Positions 59,161 through 64,000 of a stretch of DNA of 64,000 nucleotides are shown one piece after another (position 1 is the stretch's first letter; every line of letters begins with the position of its first letter). The stretch lies in contig JADJLR010000004.1 in the NCBI GenBank assembly GCA_016710015.1, positions 186,001 to 250,000 of the forward strand, given 5' to 3'. The notes under the pieces are model-generated. The model was given only the letters and a program-made list of their open reading frames with translations, made no database searches and was not told the DNA's origin. Both the position numbers and the translations under genes were made by a program. Source of the stretch: Flavobacteriales bacterium. Lineage in GTDB: Bacteria > Bacteroidota > Bacteroidia > Flavobacteriales_F > PHOS-HE28.

Positions 59161-61530
59161 ATGCGGATAACCACGCTACTCTTCACATTCTTGCTAGTTG
59201 GGCTGGGTCCATCCCCAGTGCAGGCACAAAGCGAACTAGCCATCGGCCAATGGCGCGATCACTTTTCCTATACCACCTTGCTGGCCGTTGCAGAAGGAGG
59301 GGGTAAGGTCTATGCCTGTTCCAGCAATGGATTGTTCCAGTATGATCCTGTCGCCGGTGAGGTCGAACGGTTGAATAAGACCAATGCCCTGAGCGATGTC
59401 GGCATTCAAGGATTGGCTTGGAATGAGGCCCTAGGGGCGCTGTTGGTCTACTACAGCAACGGGAACCTCGACCTGTTGAAGGGGGAGAACAGTTGGAACA
59501 TCGGCGACATCGAACGTAGCTCCATCATCGGGAACAAGGGGGTCTATTGCGCCTATATGGATGGAGCCACCGCGTACCTCGGCTGCGGTTTCGGGATCGT
59601 TGTGCTCGATCTGGCAGCGCGTGAAGTACGCGAGACCTGGTTCATTGGTCCATCCGGTTCACAAGTTCGCATCAACGGGATCGCCATGTCTGCGGATTCC
59701 ATCTATGCAGCATGCGGAACCGGTTTGTTCGTCGCGTCGCGCACGGCCGGGAACCTCGCCTCGTTCGAGAATTGGCGGAAGCGAACGGACATGGGCAGCA
59801 CCCTAGCAGCTGGTCCGTTCAATGCGGTCGCACATTTCGGGGACAGGATCTTGCTGAATGCACAGCGGACCGCCGGAGGCGATACCCTGTTGGTGCTTGG
59901 TTCAGATGACACCTGGACCCGATTCGAACCACTCTTCGGCAGAGCCAATCGCGGGCTTGCTGTATCGGCGGACGGTCAACGGGTGGTCATTTCGCACGAT
60001 GGGGACATCCACACCTACAATGCGTCCTTGAACGAGATCAGCTACATCTATGGTTATGCCGGAGGTCCGGCCGCACCTGCTCAGGCCATCCCTTCGGGTG
60101 GTGGCATCGTGTGGGTCGCGGACCGTGGGCAAGGATTGGTACGGGCCACCGGATACGACATGGGCAGTACCATTATACCGAATGGTCCACGCACCACCAG
60201 CGCATGGCGGATGGATGCTGGCGGGGGTGCGCTGTATGTGGCCACGGGTGCCGTTACGGGAACCTGGGTGAACACCTATTTGAAGGATGGGATCCATCAA
60301 TTCGTGGACGGTGAATGGTCGACGATCGACCGGCTCGGATTCCCCTTGATGAACGGGGTGAACGAATTCGCGGAGGCGGCGAACGACATCATCGCCATCG
60401 CGGTGGACCCGGATGATCCGCATCATGCATTCGCAGGTAGCTGGGACGAAGGTCTGATCGAGATCCGCAATGGTGCGCCTGTGGAGATCTACAATGCGAC
60501 CAATAGCGCCCTGACCCAAGAGGCGAATCCGTATCAAGGCCGGATCTATGTTTCGGGCTTGGCCTTCGATCGGTCCGGAACACTGTGGATGTCCAATGCA
60601 CAAGGAACAGGTGGTCCGATCGTAGCCCGCACGAAGGAGGGTGCTTGGTATGCCTTCGATCCAGGCAATTTGCTGAATGGCAACCTGCTGATGTCCGATG
60701 TGATCGCTGCGCAGAACGGCTACAAATGGTTCATACGCCCTCGTGGGAATGCGATCCTGGTGTATGACAGTGGCACTTCTGTGGAAAGCACGGACGATGA
60801 TCGGTACGCATTGGTGACCAGTCAACCGGGCACTGGCGGACTTCCAACGCCGGATGTTTATGCCCTTGCTGAGGATCTGGATGAGCAGATCTGGATCGGC
60901 ACCAACCGCGGTGTCCTCGTGATCTATACTCCGGAGGTGGTCTTTTCTGGAGAAGAATTCGACGCACAAGAGATCCTGATCGAGCAGGATGGCAATGTGC
61001 AGATCCTGTTGGAAACGGAAACGGTGAACGCGATCAAGGTGGATGGTGCCAACCGCAAATGGATCGGCACACAAGCGAGCGGAGCATTCCTCCTCTCCCC
61101 GGATGGCCGGGAGGAGATCCTGCATTTCACAGCGGAGAACAGCCCATTGCCCAGCAACACGGTGAACAATATCGCGGTGGATGGTGCTACGGGGGAAGTG
61201 TTCATCGGAACCGACCGCGGCATCATGAGCTACCGGGGTAGCGCCATCGATGGGGCTGACGAGAGCGAATGTGCCAGTGTATTCCCGAACCCGGTGCGCG
61301 AAACCTACACCGGCCCGATCGCCATCACCGGCTTGGTACGCAACAGTGAGGTGAAGATCACCGACGTTAGCGGCAACCTCGTGTACCGCACCACCTCCGA
61401 GGGTGGGCAAGCCATTTGGTATGGCAACGACATGAGCGGTCAACGCGCAAGCACCGGGGTCTATCTTGTATTCGCGAGCGATGCCAGCGGCACCACCAAG
61501 TGCAACACCAAAGTCCTGTTGGTACGCTAG
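59161..61530 (+). CDS. porZ: Type IX secretion protein PorZ
   Basis: Surface component of the T9SS. In Porphyromonas it belongs to the attachment complex that links cargo to anionic lipopolysaccharide. The protein has 789 residues from the ATG at 59161, where MRITTLLFTFLLVGLGPSPVQAQ is the signal peptide. The start IGQWRDHFSYTTLLAVAEGGGKVYACSSNGLFQYD is the typical PorZ propeller opening; two-component-regulator-like propeller blades fill residues 40-690 (NGLFQYD, NRGVLVIYT, DRGIMSYRG). A T9SS-type C-terminal domain ends it (VFPNPVRETYTGPIAITG). recO follows after 52 bases, a linkage I know from other Bacteroidota. Confidence 0.93.
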   Translation: MRITTLLFTFLLVGLGPSPVQAQSELAIGQWRDHFSYTTLLAVAEGGGKVYACSSNGLFQYDPVAGEVERLNKTNALSDVGIQGLAWNEALGALLVYYSNGNLDLLKGENSWNIGDIERSSIIGNKGVYCAYMDGATAYLGCGFGIVVLDLAAREVRETWFIGPSGSQVRINGIAMSADSIYAACGTGLFVASRTAGNLASFENWRKRTDMGSTLAAGPFNAVAHFGDRILLNAQRTAGGDTLLVLGSDDTWTRFEPLFGRANRGLAVSADGQRVVISHDGDIHTYNASLNEISYIYGYAGGPAAPAQAIPSGGGIVWVADRGQGLVRATGYDMGSTIIPNGPRTTSAWRMDAGGGALYVATGAVTGTWVNTYLKDGIHQFVDGEWSTIDRLGFPLMNGVNEFAEAANDIIAIAVDPDDPHHAFAGSWDEGLIEIRNGAPVEIYNATNSALTQEANPYQGRIYVSGLAFDRSGTLWMSNAQGTGGPIVARTKEGAWYAFDPGNLLNGNLLMSDVIAAQNGYKWFIRPRGNAILVYDSGTSVESTDDDRYALVTSQPGTGGLPTPDVYALAEDLDEQIWIGTNRGVLVIYTPEVVFSGEEFDAQEILIEQDGNVQILLETETVNAIKVDGANRKWIGTQASGAFLLSPDGREEILHFTAENSPLPSNTVNNIAVDGATGEVFIGTDRGIMSYRGSAIDGADESECASVFPNPVRETYTGPIAITGLVRNSEVKITDVSGNLVYRTTSEGGQAIWYGNDMSGQRASTGVYLVFASDASGTTKCNTKVLLVR

Positions 61531-61582
61531 TGATCGGCACCTTTGTAGGTAGCAATGGACCCTTGGGTCCGACCTCCGGCCC

Positions 61583-62296
61583 ATGTTGCACACCACACGC
61601 GCCGTCGTCTTGAAGACCATTCGCCACGGCGACAACACGGTGATCGTAAAAGCGTTCGCGGAACAGCTTGGCGTACGGTCCTTCTTGGTGCGCACCGGAA
61701 AGAAGAAAGGTGCTTCTGCCGCCTCGTTGCAACCACTAAGCCGGGTGGAACTCGTTGCCGACGAACATGCCGAACGCGACCTGATCATGGTGCGGGAGCT
61801 TCGTATGGAACGGCCTTTCTTGGCAGTGACCTTCGATCCAGTCCGCGCCACACTCGCTCTGTTCGTGCAAGAGGTCCTCTACAAAGTGCTGCACGGCGAA
61901 GCTGCGGACCCTGATCTCTATGCGTTCGTGGAAGAGGCGCTGGAAGCCATGGATACGGTCCCGGATATTCGGAATTTCCCGCTGGTATTCTTGGTCCGGC
62001 TTTCGGGTCACCTGGGTTTCAGGCCATCCCCCCCCGGACTTGGCCAGGACCGCTTCGACCTGCGCGAGGGAGAGTTCGTTCGTGGTGCCGCACCACATGG
62101 ACATACCCTTGGACCGGTATTGAGCCAGCACCTTGCCGCGTTGTTGCCGATCGAGTTCGCATCGCTTCCCGGCCCACTGATCCCGACCGCGCAACGCCGC
62201 GAACTCTTGGATCACCTCCTGCTCTATTTCCGCATGCATGTGGAAGGTCTTGGTGAGCTTCGTTCACCCGCCGTATTGCAGCAGGTGCTGGGCTGA
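61583..62296 (+). CDS. recO: DNA repair protein RecO
   Basis: Recombination mediator that helps load RecA on SSB-coated DNA with RecR. It has 237 residues. The N-terminal OB fold (TTRAVVLKTIRHGDNTVIVKAF ... LVRTGKKKG) and the helical C-terminal domain match RecO, including LAVTFDPVRATLALFVQEVLYKVL. The zinc-finger cysteines of some RecO proteins are absent, as in many Bacteroidota. It is downstream of porZ in the same direction. Confidence 0.93.
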   Translation: MLHTTRAVVLKTIRHGDNTVIVKAFAEQLGVRSFLVRTGKKKGASAASLQPLSRVELVADEHAERDLIMVRELRMERPFLAVTFDPVRATLALFVQEVLYKVLHGEAADPDLYAFVEEALEAMDTVPDIRNFPLVFLVRLSGHLGFRPSPPGLGQDRFDLREGEFVRGAAPHGHTLGPVLSQHLAALLPIEFASLPGPLIPTAQRRELLDHLLLYFRMHVEGLGELRSPAVLQQVLG

Positions 62297-62324
62297 AGGC
62301 TCCTACCTTGCGGCCCATTCGCAC

Positions 62325-64000
62325 ATGGTCAAGACCACCACCCTTTCGACCTTGATGGTCTTGCTTTCCGCAAGCTGTCAGAACGCCACCGAACCAATGA
62401 ACGTGAACGAAGCGACACCGCCGAAAGCGGTGAAGAGATCATTCCCGATGACCACCCACGGGCACACTCGTGACGATGAATACCATTGGATGCGGTTGAG
62501 CGAAGATCAGCGCAACGCAGCAGAGCCCGATGACCATACACGCGAAGTGGTCGCCCATCTGGAAGCCGAGAACACCTATTGCGATGCCGTGTTGACCCCG
62601 GTGAAGCAGTTGCGCGAAGTGCTCTACACCGAATTGAAGGCCCGCATCAAGGAGACGGACATGAGTGTGCCGTATCGCGAGAACGGCTATTGGTACCACG
62701 CCCGTTTCGTGGAGGGGAAGGAATACGCGGTACACGTGCGGCGCAAGGATGTGGAAGCCACGCCGGAAGAGGATTTCCTTGATGAGAATGCCATGGCGGA
62801 AGGGAGCGCTTACTACGACCTCGGCGACTTCGAGATCAGTCCGGGCAATGGCTTGGTGTGCTACAGCGAGGACAAGGTGGGGCGCCGCCAATACGATCTG
62901 CGCTTCAAGGACCTCGCCACCGGAAAGGACCTTCCGGACGTGATCACCAACACAGGCGGAGGTTGTGCCTGGGCTGATGACAAGACGGTATTCTATCCGC
63001 GCATGGATGAGACGTTGAGGAGCTATCGGATCTATCGGCACGAACTCGGCACCGACCCCGACAACGATGTGGTCGTGTACGAAGAGACGGACCCCGGCTT
63101 CAGTTGCGATGTCTTTCGGAGCCGTAGTGATGCCTTTATCATGATCACAACGGAAAGCTCCACCAGCAGTGAACACCTGACCTTACCCGTGGGTGATCCC
63201 AAGGGGCGGTTCAAGGTCTTCCTTCCGCGTGAGGAGGACCACGAGTACTCGGCGATGCACGTTCCTGGCAAATGGTACATCGTTACCAATTGGAAGGCAC
63301 TCAACTTCCGCTTGATGGAATGTGCGGAGGAAGACACCAACAACAAACGCAAATGGAAAGAGGTGTTGGCACATCGTGCGGATGTCTTCTTGGAGGATGT
63401 GGACACGTTCAAGGATCACTTGGTCTTTTCTGAACGTCGCGAAGGACTCACCCACTTGGTGGTGCGCCGGTTGAGCGATGGCCAAGAACACGAGATCGCT
63501 TTCAACGACCCAGCGTACGTGGGCTACAGTGGAACGAATCCCGAATGGGACACGGACAAGTTGCGGTACGGCTACACCTCACTCACCACCCCCATTAGTG
63601 TTTTCGAGCATGACTTGAACGAGCGGACGGACCTGTTGCTGAAACAGCAGGAAGTGGTGGGCGACTTCACTACGAAGAACTACCGAAGTGAGCGGATCTG
63701 GATCCCCGCACGCGATGGCGTGAGTGTTCCGGTCTCCATCGTGTACCACAAGGATACCCGGTTGGATGGCACGGCACCGTTGGTGCTATACGGCTACGGG
63801 AGCTATGGTATTTCCATGGAACCCGCCTTCAGCAGTTCGCGCCTTTCGTTGTTGGATCGTGGATTTCTCTTCGCGATCGCGCACATCCGTGGGGGCGAGG
63901 AGTTGGGCCGGGAGTGGTACGAGACCGGGAAGATGGAAGACAAGATGAACACCTTCAACGACTTCATCGATTGTGCAGAAGGGGTAGTGCGGCTGAAGTA
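62325..64000 (+). CDS. ptrB: Oligopeptidase B-like S9 peptidase, lipoprotein; 3' end beyond window
   Basis: Serine oligopeptidase of the S9A family; 558 residues are visible from the ATG at 62325 and the frame is open at the right edge. A lipoprotein leader (LMVLLSASC) is followed by an N-terminal segment (HTRDDEYHWMRL) and the beta-propeller (about 85-430). The start of the alpha/beta-hydrolase domain (IPARDGVSVPVSIVYHK, LYGYGSYGISMEPAF, IAHIRGGEELGREWYETGKMEDKMNTFNDFI) is diagnostic for oligopeptidase B. The catalytic Ser, Asp and His lie beyond the window. A TACCTTGCG sequence ends 12 bases before the ATG. Confidence 0.92.
   Translation, partial: MVKTTTLSTLMVLLSASCQNATEPMNVNEATPPKAVKRSFPMTTHGHTRDDEYHWMRLSEDQRNAAEPDDHTREVVAHLEAENTYCDAVLTPVKQLREVLYTELKARIKETDMSVPYRENGYWYHARFVEGKEYAVHVRRKDVEATPEEDFLDENAMAEGSAYYDLGDFEISPGNGLVCYSEDKVGRRQYDLRFKDLATGKDLPDVITNTGGGCAWADDKTVFYPRMDETLRSYRIYRHELGTDPDNDVVVYEETDPGFSCDVFRSRSDAFIMITTESSTSSEHLTLPVGDPKGRFKVFLPREEDHEYSAMHVPGKWYIVTNWKALNFRLMECAEEDTNNKRKWKEVLAHRADVFLEDVDTFKDHLVFSERREGLTHLVVRRLSDGQEHEIAFNDPAYVGYSGTNPEWDTDKLRYGYTSLTTPISVFEHDLNERTDLLLKQQEVVGDFTTKNYRSERIWIPARDGVSVPVSIVYHKDTRLDGTAPLVLYGYGSYGISMEPAFSSSRLSLLDRGFLFAIAHIRGGEELGREWYETGKMEDKMNTFNDFIDCAEGVVRLK

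Noticed and set aside
59902..61851. A 649-codon open frame on the minus strand opposite porZ and recO
   Set aside because: It mirrors porZ codon for codon, has no recognisable domain, runs into recO and lacks a start context. It is a by-product of codon bias in GC-rich DNA.

Overview
The window looks like chromosomal DNA from a GC-rich member of the Bacteroidota, probably an uncultured Flavobacteriales-like lineage. Four things support this. (1) Many promoters carry the phylum's TAnnTTTG -7 element; prs has TTG-N19-TACATTTG. (2) There are six secreted proteins with type IX secretion (T9SS) C-terminal sorting domains, and the T9SS component PorZ is next to recO. (3) Bacteroidota-type families are present: DUF4175, SBBP/PKD surface proteins and a LytTR/multi-PAS two-component pair. 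(4) The gene order acpP-fabF-rnc is typical. I see no phage, insertion sequence, CRISPR array or rRNA operon. The lineage is an inference; no search was run.

Layout. 1-9.6 kb: acpP-fabF-rnc (rnc runs off the left edge), an iodotyrosine-deiodinase-like nitroreductase divergent from purN, an SBBP-repeat T9SS protein, MarC, RNase HI, a biotin carrier protein, an exported Fe/Mn superoxide dismutase and a PfkB kinase. 9.7-16.8 kb: two repeat-built T9SS surface proteins, one with four tandem 444-bp units and one with 15 PKD domains including a 786-bp super-repeat, separated by tRNA-Asn. 17.2-21.4 kb: two short ssb paralogues, each preceded by the same 10-bp-periodic element, flank a cassette of ECF sigma factor, membrane-anchored barrel protein and PKD T9SS protein. 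21.5-25.6 kb: a universal stress protein and a YfiR-TPR-SpoIIE phosphatase operon. 25.8-31 kb: ferritin, pth, rplY, prs and rnr. 31-36.4 kb: LytTR regulator, six-PAS histidine kinase and a MORN-type protein. 36.8-41.7 kb: rpiB, M28 peptidase, TlpA-like lipoprotein and ALDH7. 41.9-48.7 kb: methyltransferase and mnmG carrying three parS-like palindromes, a glycosyltransferase, a secreted nuclease and a PEBP protein. 48.9-64 kb: ybeY/RsbW-like/DUF4175 operon, a P-domain T9SS protein, a barrel protein, a GNAT protein, gltX-folB, tRNA-Cys, porZ-recO and an oligopeptidase B-like lipoprotein that runs off the right edge.

How it fits together. The housekeeping genes (lipid synthesis, translation, RNA decay, PRPP, tRNA modification) are interleaved with envelope genes. 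The T9SS cargo, PorZ, the sigma/barrel/PKD cassette, the YfiR-SpoIIE operon and the PAS-kinase/LytTR pair suggest several independent envelope-sensing circuits. The candidates for undescribed biology that I rank highest are the sigma/membrane-anchored-barrel/PKD cassette and the paired ssb upstream elements. After those come the YfiR-TPR-SpoIIE operon, the parS cluster in mnmG and the apparently leaderless promoters.
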